Origin: Chloroflexi bacterium HGW-Chloroflexi-2
GTDB lineage: Bacteria; Chloroflexota; Anaerolineae; Anaerolineales; Anaerolineaceae
NCBI GenBank assembly: GCA_002840735.1
Contig: PHBY01000002.1
Location: 1 to 64,000 of the forward strand
DNA length: 64,000 nt
Reading direction: 5' to 3'
Shown here: positions 20,154-28,990 of the stretch, piece by piece
How the letters are laid out: each line of letters opens with the position of its first letter
How positions within the stretch are numbered: the stretch's first letter is position 1
Translations under genes and position numbers: made by a program
The notes under the pieces: generated by a model
The model's database searches: none
Told to the model about the DNA's origin: nothing
Seen by the model: only the letters and a program-made list of their open reading frames with translations

Positions 20154-21221
20154 TCATTCATATTTATTTTTCAATACCCAGGTAGCAAGGTCTTGAAGTT
20201 CAGGATTTTCATCATTGTTCATAATAGATAAAATCGGCTCAACCATTTTAGTGTGGAAATTATTACCAGCAGCAACTAATAAATTTCGTATATACCCCTG
20301 ATATTTTGCCCGATATATGGGTGACTTTAAATATTTATTTTTGAATTCAGATTTATCTATTTTTAATTCGTAAACGAGATCAAATTTTTTAACGTTTTCA
20401 CTAGTTTGAAAAAAATTTGGGTCAGGTTCCTTTGAAAACTTGATGTTCCATGGACAGACCTGTTGGCATATATCACATCCAAAAATCCAACCATTTATTT
20501 TTTTTCGTAATTCTTCAGGTATCGAACCCCGGTTTTCAATTGTTAAATAAGATATGCATCGGTTGGCGTCAATCGTTCGATTTTGTAGAATGCAATTTGT
20601 TGGGCAACTATCTATGCATCGGGTGCAATTTCCACAAAAATCTTTTTCAAATACAGAATCCGGGTCAAAAGGAAGATTAATAAGAATCTCTGCGAGAAAG
20701 AAAAATGATCCCGCTTCAGGAATGATCAGGCATGTGTTCTTCCCAATCCAGCCTAAACCTGCTTTTTGAGCGAATTCTTTTTCAAGAATAGGACCTGTAT
20801 CGGTGTAAATTCGATATTCTATCTCTACTGGATATACCTTAGAAACGATGAAGTTAACAAGTTTTTCTAACAGAACGGGGATGATAATATGGTAATCGTC
20901 TCCAATGGCATAATTTGCGATTTTTGGATATTTATTATCACGTTTTTCAAAACCTGGAGGAGTGTAAGGCAATGCTAAGACAATTATTGATTCACAGACA
21001 GGTAGGATTAATTTGGGGTCTTTTCTCCTGGCTATTGAATCCTGCCGCTTCAAGTAATCCATTTCAGCTGCATAACCGTTATTAATCCATTCTAAAAATG
21101 TATCAAAATGAACCGGATTTTCCGGGTTTGTAAAGCCAATATGAGAAAAACCGAGGCTATACGCTTCGGTTTTTATTTCATTTTTTATGGATTGTAGATC
21201 TCCCCGAAAAAAAAGATCCAT
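20154..21221 (-). CDS. queG: Epoxyqueuosine reductase
   Basis: 355-residue cobalamin- and iron-sulfur-dependent enzyme for the last step of queuosine synthesis at tRNA position 34. Two [4Fe-4S] cysteine clusters are seen, CGNCTRCIDSCPTNCI and CDICQQVCPWN, after the N-terminal cobalamin-binding domain with YTDTGPILEKEFAQKAGLGWIGKN. The HEAT-like C-terminal tail ends with LQDLATWVL. The start shares one base with the stop of the upstream lipoprotein gene (TAATG). No other queuosine gene is in the window. Confidence 0.95.
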   Translation of the reverse strand: MDLFFRGDLQSIKNEIKTEAYSLGFSHIGFTNPENPVHFDTFLEWINNGYAAEMDYLKRQDSIARRKDPKLILPVCESIIVLALPYTPPGFEKRDNKYPKIANYAIGDDYHIIIPVLLEKLVNFIVSKVYPVEIEYRIYTDTGPILEKEFAQKAGLGWIGKNTCLIIPEAGSFFFLAEILINLPFDPDSVFEKDFCGNCTRCIDSCPTNCILQNRTIDANRCISYLTIENRGSIPEELRKKINGWIFGCDICQQVCPWNIKFSKEPDPNFFQTSENVKKFDLVYELKIDKSEFKNKYLKSPIYRAKYQGYIRNLLVAAGNNFHTKMVEPILSIMNNDENPELQDLATWVLKNKYE

Positions 21222-21922
21222 TACGGGGTTGGGGTAAATGTTGGAGTTGGTTCAGACTGTGTAGCCGTAGGAGATGCCGGGACACCTACAACAAAATTGA
21301 CATAAAATGTATTTCCAAAATTGGCTTCCTGATCATCAGACAGGATCCAATGAGATATATATTCACCCGTTTGACTTGGCGCAGTGAACTCAATGGAAAT
21401 ATCAACTTCAGCATTTGGTTTTACTTCCTGGGCTAACAAGAATGATGTCGGCGCTCCAAAGCTATTACCGGCCCATAATCTGACTCTGTAATTCGCGGTC
21501 CAGGTCGTTGTTCCTGTGTTCTTAAGTCTCCAGGTTTTTACAAATTTTGCGCCTGGTGGGATCACCTGTCCATCAGGAATTGTCACATCGGTAACAAATG
21601 CCATCTTGTTTGGATTTGGTGTAGTGCCAGTCTGAGATGTTACTTCAGGCGTTGCATTGGTTGAATTTGATTCAGTGGTTGCAGTTGGCAGTTGAATTGT
21701 GGGTGTTAGCGTCGGTGATGGAAGAGCTGTATTTGTGGCTGTGGGTTGACTAAGGGCGGTGCGGGTTAATTGGGCAGCAACAGTTTCTGCGGCTTGCGTG
21801 AAGATTACATCCGGATCCAGTGTTGGTTCTACAGGAGCGGTTGGTTTGCACGCGCCCAAAGCAATTGCCATAATAGACATTACTAAGATCCAGAAACTGG
21901 TCCTTTTAATTTTTTTATTCAT
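21221..21922 (-). CDS. Lipoprotein with NBR1-type Ig-like domain
   Basis: 233 residues from the ATG at 21922, chosen for GGAGGAATCA just upstream and because the signal peptide starts there. The lipobox is ALGAC (Cys25). A Thr/Pro/Ser-rich linker (about 55-105) follows, then an Ig-like domain of the NBR1 type, recognised by PPGAKFVKTWRLKNTGTTTW, VRLWAGNSF, and the later VDISIEFTAPSQTGEY and SHWIL. The protein ends in another Pro/Thr stretch. Such domains are frequent in Chloroflexi surface proteins; the binding partner is not known. It has its own promoter and overlaps queG by one base. Confidence 0.85.
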   Translation of the reverse strand: MNKKIKRTSFWILVMSIMAIALGACKPTAPVEPTLDPDVIFTQAAETVAAQLTRTALSQPTATNTALPSPTLTPTIQLPTATTESNSTNATPEVTSQTGTTPNPNKMAFVTDVTIPDGQVIPPGAKFVKTWRLKNTGTTTWTANYRVRLWAGNSFGAPTSFLLAQEVKPNAEVDISIEFTAPSQTGEYISHWILSDDQEANFGNTFYVNFVVGVPASPTATQSEPTPTFTPTP

Positions 21923-21976
21923 TGATTCCTCCAATTGATTGAACACTCCTTTTTTGATCTTCATTACTTAACATTG

Positions 21977-22006
21977 ATTTTCAATTGAATTGCTATATTC
22001 TGTCAA
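21977..22006 (-). promoter_or_regulatory. Candidate promoter of the NBR1-Ig lipoprotein and queG
   Basis: On the minus strand TTGACA (22001-22006) is followed after 18 bases by GAAAAT (21977-21982), about 55 bases before the ATG. The -35 is perfect and the -10 weak. Confidence 0.5.
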
Positions 22007-22021
22007 GGTTTTAAAAAATAA

Positions 22022-23161
22022 TCAGGGAAGAAATTCATCAGAAAGTACTATGTTTTCCCAATCTTCAGGTGTTTGAATTGATGGCGTTTCGAAAGAAAAA
22101 CCAAATTTGTCTCGAAACGAAAAAAATGTAATCGCACCTGGATAAATCGTTAAATCCTTTTTATATGTTATACCATCAATCGTAAAGGATATTGTATATT
22201 CACCTGCTGGCAAGTCACTGAGGGCAAGGTTTTCTTTATAAAACTCATCACGATTGATACTATTTGTTGCGTAAGTAAGAACCATCCAGGATTGATTGGT
22301 ATCTTTACTGCGCACATAGATTTCTTTGAGATGAATGTAATAATTATCTAATGTTTTTACCTGACCAACCAGAACACCCCACCCCTGAGGAGGTGATAGC
22401 CATAATTCAGGGTTCCTGGTTCTGTAATAACTATTGGTTTCATAGCGAACTTCAAAATGTAAATGAGGACCGGTTGTGAAGCCGGTATTTCCTACAATTC
22501 CTAATTGGGTTCCTGTTTCAACCCTTTGACCCTTTTCAACATCAATCCGATCCATATGACCATAAACAGTCAATAAATTCTTATCTTTATAACCAAAATC
22601 GTGCTCAATTGTAACTGCCATCCCATAAGGATCATCTTCATTGTAAGAACCCGTGTATAACCCATAACCTGCCCATATCACTGTTCCTGGGGCTGCAGCG
22701 ATGACTGGTGTACCACGCTTGGCAGTTATATCTATACCGGTATGAATGATATCCGTTTCAGGAAAGAAATATCCATAACGATAATTTGCTAACGGCCAAT
22801 TAATTTCATCTGCAGCAATTGGACGGGAAAAATAAAAATGATCATTTGGGGAAATTGCCCATGGAGTCGGATATAAAGGGGGGCGCCAAAGAGAAATGGG
22901 AGGATCATCTGGCATGGGTAAAACTAACCCAATTGCTTCTCCTTGTGTGATTAATGGTTCAACCTGACTAATAATATCAGAATTTCCAGCAATTGAATTA
23001 ATGGACATTTGAGGAAAATTATCTGGAATGGTATTGACTTGCGAATCCAATAAATTTTGGTTCATAGGTGACTTTTGTGAAATACTTCTTCCCCATATTA
23101 AAACAACCACCACCCCGAATAATGTTACCAACCAGACCAGTAATAATAAATTCTTTTTCAT
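22022..23161 (-). CDS. M23-family metallopeptidase, membrane anchored
   Basis: 379 residues from the ATG at 23161, four bases after the propeller gene stop. One N-terminal TM helix (about 4-24) is followed by a LytM/M23 domain with the zinc ligands in IHTGIDI and HLHFE. The insert YGYFFPETD and VTIEHDFGYKDKN are typical of the domain. A C-terminal beta-rich region (about 260-379, with LPAGEYTISFTIDG) looks like a carboxypeptidase-regulatory or Ig-type fold. M23 enzymes cut peptide cross-links of peptidoglycan. Probably co-transcribed with the propeller protein. Confidence 0.9.
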   Translation of the reverse strand: MKKNLLLLVWLVTLFGVVVVLIWGRSISQKSPMNQNLLDSQVNTIPDNFPQMSINSIAGNSDIISQVEPLITQGEAIGLVLPMPDDPPISLWRPPLYPTPWAISPNDHFYFSRPIAADEINWPLANYRYGYFFPETDIIHTGIDITAKRGTPVIAAAPGTVIWAGYGLYTGSYNEDDPYGMAVTIEHDFGYKDKNLLTVYGHMDRIDVEKGQRVETGTQLGIVGNTGFTTGPHLHFEVRYETNSYYRTRNPELWLSPPQGWGVLVGQVKTLDNYYIHLKEIYVRSKDTNQSWMVLTYATNSINRDEFYKENLALSDLPAGEYTISFTIDGITYKKDLTIYPGAITFFSFRDKFGFSFETPSIQTPEDWENIVLSDEFLP

Positions 23162-23165
23162 AAAT

Positions 23166-25046
23166 TTAAGGAATAGGAGTCCAGGTTGGTCTACGAGTTG
23201 GGACAAAGGTTTCTGTTGGAGTGAAAGTGATGGTGGGAGATCGATAATATCGGATCGTTGGGCTGACGGTTGGGGTTAATGGATTGGTTGGGATTGGTGT
23301 TGGTGATTTAAATGCCTCAATTGGATATAATTCTTTCATAGCGGTATACCAGTCTAAGCCATTAGCATAAACAAATTGGTTGAAACGAGCAGAATTAAAA
23401 TAGTTTTGCCAGTTGCCTATGGCAGGCAAGCGTTCCCAGGAATGACTGCCAGCTAATTCGGTAAGGTCTATCCAGTAGCCTTCAGGAATTGGGATTTTCA
23501 TGCCACCTGCTTCATAGGTATTCGGATCGTTATTGAATCGGGCAGAAAGATCGAACGGCATTTGTTTTAATGGTATACCCTGAGATCCATCCTGATATCT
23601 GGCTTTAATAAAAACCCGCCAATAGGTTTGCCCATTTCTATCTTCCTTAATTGTAGTCGTCAATCCTGCGTGAATTGAAACAGGATTGAATTCAAAAGCG
23701 CGTCCAGTGTAGAGCCATTCTTCAGCCGTTCCCGGAGTTGCGGGATCTGTGATTGGAATAAAAGTTTTGTCTACCTGATTAAGAAAATCCCATCCGGTTG
23801 TCATGGCGATGGATGAACGCAATTCGGTAAATGATTCAAGCGCTGAGCTTGATAAATATGGATATTCTGAAACGACATTTTCTAAAAGTACCAACTCGCT
23901 TTTATTAATGGAGGTTGAGTCAGATTTCGAACTTTGGTTATTTTCAATGAGCTTTGAATTCTTTTCTAAACGAGAAATTAAGAAGTCATTATTTTTATTC
24001 TCATCAATTAAGGTAAAACCACGTACATTACCAGGAATTTCAATAGAGGGAAAAATCATTTGCCCTGAATTATCTTTTGAAATCAAAAAATTTTGATTGG
24101 CTTCTAATTGAATAACGGAAAATAAATTTGAAGTCAAAAGTGCGAAATCACCTATGGCAACTTTAGAAATTAATACATTTCCATTGGAAAAATCTGCTTG
24201 CATAATCGTAGGATAACCATTGATTTCGCTCGTCCATAACAGTTTCTCACCATCTGTTGACCATAGTGGATTTAAATCAGTGAGTTCTGGTCGATCAGCT
24301 ACTTTGATAAAACGGTTCTCCACCGCATCCAATTTTGCTGACCAGATTTCCTCATTTCCATCCTGTGTGGAAACAAACGCTATTTCTCTTCCGTTTGGAC
24401 TCCAGGAAGGAGAAAATTGCGCTCCATTTCCATTCGTTAATTGAATCGGGTTGGCATTCAGATTTTGAAGATCCTGAATGAAAATATCCAAATTTCCATA
24501 ACGATAAGATTCATACGCCAGGTATAAATCATCGGATGACCAGGTAGGAGATCCATCATATTCAGGTGTATCAGTCACTCGTATCTCAGATCCATCTGTT
24601 AAATCCAGCACATAGATATCCCAGTAACCATTTTTTTTGGCACTATAAGCAATTTTTTTATTGTCACGACTCGTGGCTGGGTGAATTTCTTCATAAGGTT
24701 CATCAATCAAACGTGTAAACGGAATACCTTCTGGGTGAAATGCATATAATTGGGATTTTTGATTGAAATAAATTGAAAGTATGAATAACGGTATTTCAGA
24801 TTGAGAAATATCAATGGATGGAGGATCGCCTGAGATTAAAGTAAGGATGGGGTCTTCTTGTAATCGTGCAGGAGTAATGATAGAAGTTTCTATTGGTGAG
24901 GTTAATGTGACAATATTGGAATGATCAACCGTTGTACTTGAAAGGATATTATTAAGGAAAAAGAATACCAATACCAGATTCATAATGGCTAAAATAGTCC
25001 AAATTATATTGGCTTTATTGGGGGAAGTTCTGTGATTATTATTCAT
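23166..25046 (-). CDS. Membrane-anchored TolB-like beta-propeller protein
   Basis: 626 residues from the ATG at 25046, where the protein starts MNNNH; an upstream in-frame extension lacks a ribosome site. A TM helix lies at about 14-36. PD40/TolB-type repeats follow at about 105-300, with recurring SRDNKKIAYSA, GSPTWSSDDLYLAYES and FSPSWSPNGREIAFVS. The central-to-C-terminal part (about 380-600) has no family I recognise. It contains AEEWLYTGRAFEFNPVS and a Trp/Tyr-rich stretch, ending in a Thr/Pro tail. Its stop is four bases before the M23 gene, suggesting a joint wall-related role. Confidence 0.8.
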   Translation of the reverse strand: MNNNHRTSPNKANIIWTILAIMNLVLVFFFLNNILSSTTVDHSNIVTLTSPIETSIITPARLQEDPILTLISGDPPSIDISQSEIPLFILSIYFNQKSQLYAFHPEGIPFTRLIDEPYEEIHPATSRDNKKIAYSAKKNGYWDIYVLDLTDGSEIRVTDTPEYDGSPTWSSDDLYLAYESYRYGNLDIFIQDLQNLNANPIQLTNGNGAQFSPSWSPNGREIAFVSTQDGNEEIWSAKLDAVENRFIKVADRPELTDLNPLWSTDGEKLLWTSEINGYPTIMQADFSNGNVLISKVAIGDFALLTSNLFSVIQLEANQNFLISKDNSGQMIFPSIEIPGNVRGFTLIDENKNNDFLISRLEKNSKLIENNQSSKSDSTSINKSELVLLENVVSEYPYLSSSALESFTELRSSIAMTTGWDFLNQVDKTFIPITDPATPGTAEEWLYTGRAFEFNPVSIHAGLTTTIKEDRNGQTYWRVFIKARYQDGSQGIPLKQMPFDLSARFNNDPNTYEAGGMKIPIPEGYWIDLTELAGSHSWERLPAIGNWQNYFNSARFNQFVYANGLDWYTAMKELYPIEAFKSPTPIPTNPLTPTVSPTIRYYRSPTITFTPTETFVPTRRPTWTPIP

Positions 25047-25124
25047 TGTCAATAAATCATAAAGAATCAGAAAAATTCTTTCCTGATTGTAGCATTTAAA
25101 TTTTAGGTTCGTCAAATTTCACAA

Positions 25125-26060
25125 TTAACGGTTTTGTAAATAATATTCGATGATTTGCATTGGGTCAATCTGATAAAAGAGCCCTGATACACGCCATAAA
25201 CAATAATTGGAAAGTTCATTTTGAGAAGCGGTGTTGTTATAATGTGACATTTCCTCGAAATTATATCCCATTGGACCAATTCTAAATTCCAGATGTAGAT
25301 GGGGATTTCCTGAAGATCCAGAATTTCCCACTTTTCCGATTGGATAACCACTAAGAACATGGGAATCAATTTGCACTTCTGGAAGATCGTGCAAGTGTGC
25401 ATAAAGAGTATAAAGTGAATATGATTCAATTGTTTGAGAATTTTCTGGTAATTGAAAGTCAGGACAACTTAAATTTGTGTAGAATGGGATTTCAGACTCG
25501 GTGTTATGCATATGAAGACGGTCTTGAAGAAAAAATGGTAATGAAGAAAATGGAGTTTCAATCATAACCATATAGCCATAGGGAGGACGATTATTAATCA
25601 CTGACCTGACTATTCCTGAAGTAATGGATTGGACAGGCAAATTTTCAATTTTATCAAACGTTTTATATTGATAAAATGAGAAGTCTGTGCCGTGATGACC
25701 ATCATCTTTTCCATCACCTGAATAGAAAAAAGGGTTTGAAATTATTTCTTGTAATTCTTCCAAATTGATCCCTTCCAGGGGAGAAACAAACTCGGTTTGA
25801 ATTGACATTGACTTGTTATTTGTCTGTATCCGTTGATTATTCTCCACTGTAGGAGTCACAGGGTCTTGCTGGAGTTTCGGAGATACTTGGGTAATTGTTG
25901 GGGATGAATGGTTTTGAACAGAATCAGTTGTGGGAGAAGAAGTACTCTCTAAATTTTCATTCAATTTAGTACGTTTTTCATTATCCAAGGTTTTACAGCT
26001 TGCTAAAATGGTTCCCCATAAAAAGATGAAAAGAATGATAACTATGTACCTTTTTCTCAT
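25125..26060 (-). CDS. M23-family metallopeptidase lipoprotein
   Basis: 311 residues. The lipobox is ILASC (Cys22). A Ser/Thr/Pro-rich linker (about 38-75) precedes an M23-type domain with the first zinc ligands in GHHGTDFSF (His123, Asp126) and HLHLEFR near residue 270. The region between them (about 165-225) is longer than usual and includes a Cys-containing insert. A second Cys pair candidate lies near the C terminus. It differs clearly from the M23 protein at 22022-23161, so the two are paralogues of ancient divergence. Follows a small unknown gene by seven bases. Confidence 0.85.
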   Translation of the reverse strand: MRKRYIVIILFIFLWGTILASCKTLDNEKRTKLNENLESTSSPTTDSVQNHSSPTITQVSPKLQQDPVTPTVENNQRIQTNNKSMSIQTEFVSPLEGINLEELQEIISNPFFYSGDGKDDGHHGTDFSFYQYKTFDKIENLPVQSITSGIVRSVINNRPPYGYMVMIETPFSSLPFFLQDRLHMHNTESEIPFYTNLSCPDFQLPENSQTIESYSLYTLYAHLHDLPEVQIDSHVLSGYPIGKVGNSGSSGNPHLHLEFRIGPMGYNFEEMSHYNNTASQNELSNYCLWRVSGLFYQIDPMQIIEYYLQNR

Positions 26061-26066
26061 GTGAAT

Positions 26067-26414
26067 TTATTCGCTTAAAGAAAAACTGATCGTTTGTGAA
26101 TCAACTTTGCCTATTTCCTCAGAATAAAATATTTCGCCCAATAATGTTAATTGATTTTGTTGAGAGGCGTTTCGTAAATGCATTGTAAACACGATATCGG
26201 TATCCACATTTTCTATCAAGGTCACCTCAGAAATAATTTCTGAGTTTTTGTCAGTAATAATAAAATTCAAATTAGGAGGTTCAATAAATTCTGAAATTTG
26301 GACAAACACCTTAAATCGCATTTTATCCTCCCAGGGTTCAATTTTCAAATCAATAAAATGAACTTCTTTTGGAGGAAGAGGGTTAGTAAAGTTTTTCATT
26401 TCTGGTGAGAACAT
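26067..26414 (-). CDS. Conserved-looking small cytoplasmic protein, unknown function
   Basis: 115 residues with no signal peptide or TM segment. The alternating hydrophobic pattern (FKVFVQISEF, LNFIITDKNSEIISEVTLIE, DIVFTMHLRN, LTLLGEIFY) suggests an all-beta sandwich. AAAGGA precedes the ATG and lies inside the end of the DUF1015 gene, one base before which its frame begins. I do not recognise the family. Its position between DUF1015 and an M23 lipoprotein suggests co-transcription but does not give a function. Confidence 0.7.
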   Translation of the reverse strand: MFSPEMKNFTNPLPPKEVHFIDLKIEPWEDKMRFKVFVQISEFIEPPNLNFIITDKNSEIISEVTLIENVDTDIVFTMHLRNASQQNQLTLLGEIFYSEEIGKVDSQTISFSLSE

Positions 26415-26415
26415 A

Positions 26416-27741
26416 TTATTCCTTTCTTGTTATTCTTCGTCCCTCCATATAAAAACGTTTTTCATATGCTTCTCCCATTGAGAAAGTTTTACGGGGTAAA
26501 GCACCATCCAGTATAACCGTCTTAAATAATTGATTTTTTCCCATTGCAGGAAGATAAAAACTACAATTGCCTGGTTTTGTTCCCAACGAACAAGTCACCT
26601 CACTGCCATGAACATAATCAATTTTTTCAGCCTCACCTTTTTGTAAAAACTCATCAAGAAAAGTCTGCAGTGTTCCGACCGGTAAATTTGTAGAAGGGTG
26701 GTTTATATCAACCACAAAAAATGATGAGTCGAAGATGAAGCCGAATTTGTGTGAATTACCGGATTGATGGTCAACAGCTTCGATCATTTCTTGTTGATAT
26801 TTGCACTCCTTTAAGTTAAATCCACTTTTCCAGAAATCTCGCATTTTTTCCAAAATATTGTCTTTAAGATTGAAAAGTACACGATGGATCGGTTCAAAAT
26901 TCAGTCCAGCATCATGAATATTTTCAATTTCGACCAAAGCGTATCGGGATGGATGATCCATACCTACCTTTAATTTTACACTTTCCCAAATTGATTTTGC
27001 TGTCGCCAGCGAATGATTACCATCTCCCATGGCAAAAAGAAGGACTCCGAAATCATCTCCAACGTTGTAATGTTTTTTAAATTGGTCAGGATTTGATAGA
27101 TTCGCCAATGCATTTTGAACTGAATTAAGATAATCCTCCTGGTTAATTCCGTAGCCGATCAAATGTCCACTATTTTTCATCAGTTCAAAATCATATAATT
27201 TATCTAATTGTAGCCTTTTCTCCACAAGTGGCTCAATCACAGTTTTTTCTGGGTCATCAATTAAGACCAGAATATGTGGAAACTCTAATTTTGCACCCTC
27301 ACGGATGCGGATCCGTGGTGGAAGTCGTTCAATAATAGTGCCCTCCGTGGCTCGAATTAAGGTTTGTGACCCTTTCTGGAAATCATATTTTTCCAGGTCC
27401 AATGCCAACATCAAGCCAAATCTGGTTTTATCACCGATAAGTCTCTCCACTAAGATTAAACCTTCAAATGAACGAAAAATCCCGCGTTCGAGATATTCGT
27501 CCATCGTTTTTTTCGTTAACTCGATTTTTTTGTGCTCATCTTCTGTTTCCAGGTAGACTTCTGGCAGAATCATATTTAATGTAGACGGGGATGATCCAAC
27601 AATTTTTTTAACATCAGTCCAATATTCTGGTTGGGATGTGTATTGATCACAGGCAATAACTGCCCATTTTTGAAAATCGATATATTCAACTGGCAATAAA
27701 ATTTCTGGTATTTGAAATCCAAGGTTTTCGTTAATTTTCAT
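26416..27741 (-). CDS. DUF1015 family protein
   Basis: 441 residues from the ATG at 27741 with AAAGGA upstream. It matches the DUF1015 family: an N-terminal LLPVEYIDFQKWAVIACDQYTSQP, DDEHKK-like helices, and FAMGDGNHSLATAKSIWE in the middle. The GDGNHSL segment resembles a nucleotide or metal site. In several genomes DUF1015 genes are near serine/glycerate metabolism genes, but the reaction is not settled. It is first in a set with the small unknown protein and the M23 lipoprotein. Confidence 0.88.
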   Translation of the reverse strand: MKINENLGFQIPEILLPVEYIDFQKWAVIACDQYTSQPEYWTDVKKIVGSSPSTLNMILPEVYLETEDEHKKIELTKKTMDEYLERGIFRSFEGLILVERLIGDKTRFGLMLALDLEKYDFQKGSQTLIRATEGTIIERLPPRIRIREGAKLEFPHILVLIDDPEKTVIEPLVEKRLQLDKLYDFELMKNSGHLIGYGINQEDYLNSVQNALANLSNPDQFKKHYNVGDDFGVLLFAMGDGNHSLATAKSIWESVKLKVGMDHPSRYALVEIENIHDAGLNFEPIHRVLFNLKDNILEKMRDFWKSGFNLKECKYQQEMIEAVDHQSGNSHKFGFIFDSSFFVVDINHPSTNLPVGTLQTFLDEFLQKGEAEKIDYVHGSEVTCSLGTKPGNCSFYLPAMGKNQLFKTVILDGALPRKTFSMGEAYEKRFYMEGRRITRKE

Positions 27742-27863
27742 CAGATCATCCTTTCGAATTAATATAAATATATACAAATTCATTTTATCGGAAAAGGATA
27801 AAGATCTTTATAAAATTAGTTAGTCTTGTGATTTCCGTCAGTATAAGCAAGGATACTTATCTA

Positions 27864-27890
27864 AATAAAAAACGTCCTTGCGGACGTTCT
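27864..27890 (-). terminator. Rho-independent terminator after degV
   Basis: On the minus strand AACGTCC (27882-27888) and GGACGTT (27871-27877) pair around GCAA, a stable tetraloop, followed by a T run. It lies four bases after the degV stop codon. Confidence 0.9.
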
Positions 27891-27894
27891 TTAT

Positions 27895-28752
27895 TTACAT
27901 ACCGGCCATATAAGCTATTCCGACCAATCCTGGGCCTGTATGGTTCCCTATTACTGGACTGAGATCTGCAATGAATGCTTCAACAATATCACCTTCAGGA
28001 AATGATTTAATAACTTTTTCAAGTAAATTTTGCGCCTCAGGTAAAGCATTTGCGTGTTGAATTGAGATTCTAACCGGAAGTTGATCACCAATTTTTGATT
28101 TCACAACCTCAATAATTTTATCTACCGCCTTATTCATGGTGCGGACTTTGCCAGCTGCTTCAATTTTTCCTTCACGGAGTTCAAGGATTGGTTTCAAATT
28201 TAGCATTGTGCCTAGAAATGCCTGCCCTCCACCAATTCGCCCTCCTCGATGCAAAAATTCAAGGGTTTTAACAGCAAATAAAACACCTGAATTTTCTTTG
28301 GCTTTTTGAGCGATCTTCACACAATCTTTATTAGAAGCACCATTAGCAGCAGCACGAGCGACTGCTAAAACTTGAAAACCTAATCCCATTGCTGTGTTTT
28401 CAGAGTCAAAAATCTCAATATTGTCTACTTCCAACATTGCCTTAGCCTGTTGGGCAGAATCAATAGTTCCCGATAATTTAGATGAAATATGAATAGAAAA
28501 TATATCGTAACCCTGGTCTAATAATTCTTTATATAATTCTTTAAAAGTTTCTGGAGTAGGTTGGGATGTGGACGGCATAATTTCAGCATGTTCTAATTTT
28601 TCATAAAATTGAACAGGCTGAATATCTACCCCGTCACGAAATTGTTCTTCTCCCCAAATCAACAGTAGTGGTGCAATCTGAAATTTATATTCTGATTGTA
28701 GATCTTTTGGAATGTAAGCTGTGCTGTCTGTAACTATAGCTACCTGTGCCAT
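27895..28752 (-). CDS. DegV-family fatty-acid-binding protein
   Basis: 285 residues from the ATG at 28752 (GGAG eight bases upstream; the TTG inside the ribosome site is unlikely). The family start VAIVTDSTAYIPKDL, the lipid-contact segment TSQPTPETF, ISSKLSGTIDSAQ, and GRIGGGQAFLG are all visible. DegV/FakB proteins hold a fatty acid in a buried pocket and, in FakAB systems, present it to the kinase FakA for phosphorylation. No fakA is adjacent. Single-gene unit with a promoter and terminator. Confidence 0.93.
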   Translation of the reverse strand: MAQVAIVTDSTAYIPKDLQSEYKFQIAPLLLIWGEEQFRDGVDIQPVQFYEKLEHAEIMPSTSQPTPETFKELYKELLDQGYDIFSIHISSKLSGTIDSAQQAKAMLEVDNIEIFDSENTAMGLGFQVLAVARAAANGASNKDCVKIAQKAKENSGVLFAVKTLEFLHRGGRIGGGQAFLGTMLNLKPILELREGKIEAAGKVRTMNKAVDKIIEVVKSKIGDQLPVRISIQHANALPEAQNLLEKVIKSFPEGDIVEAFIADLSPVIGNHTGPGLVGIAYMAGM

Positions 28753-28783
28753 TATTTTCTCCAATTTTAATTCATCTGTTTTG

Positions 28784-28812
28784 ATTGTAAATAATTTTTG
28801 TCATTTTACCAA
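28784..28812 (-). promoter_or_regulatory. Candidate promoter of degV
   Basis: On the minus strand TTGGTA (28807-28812) and TACAAT (28784-28789) are spaced 17 bases, ending about 30 bases before the ATG. Confidence 0.5.
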
Positions 28813-28918
28813 TTTAGATAACACTTACCAACAAGATAAGTTGCGAAGTAGACTAAATTATAAATATTCATAACAAAAATTGATAATTCAGATTAAAAAC
28901 AACCTGTGATAGAATTCC

Positions 28919-28947
28919 TTGACCAAAATCAGTGAACAAGCTAAAAT
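28919..28947 (+). promoter_or_regulatory. Promoter of ffh
   Basis: TTGACC (28919-28924) and TAAAAT (28942-28947) are spaced 17 bases, 43 bases before the ffh ATG. A second possible -10, TATAAT at 28957-28962, lies just downstream with a poorer -35, so two start sites may exist. Confidence 0.65.
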
Positions 28948-28990
28948 CTTGCACGCTATAATTTGTATTAATTTAAATTGAAGAAATTTT

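Noticed and set aside
25112-25429. Open frame of 105 codons on the minus strand
   Set aside because: It lies almost wholly inside the M23 lipoprotein gene on the same strand in another frame; the translation has no family features.
28753-28990. SRP RNA gene next to ffh
   Set aside because: The gap holds promoters but no sequence resembling the conserved SRP RNA apical loop or Alu-type domain.
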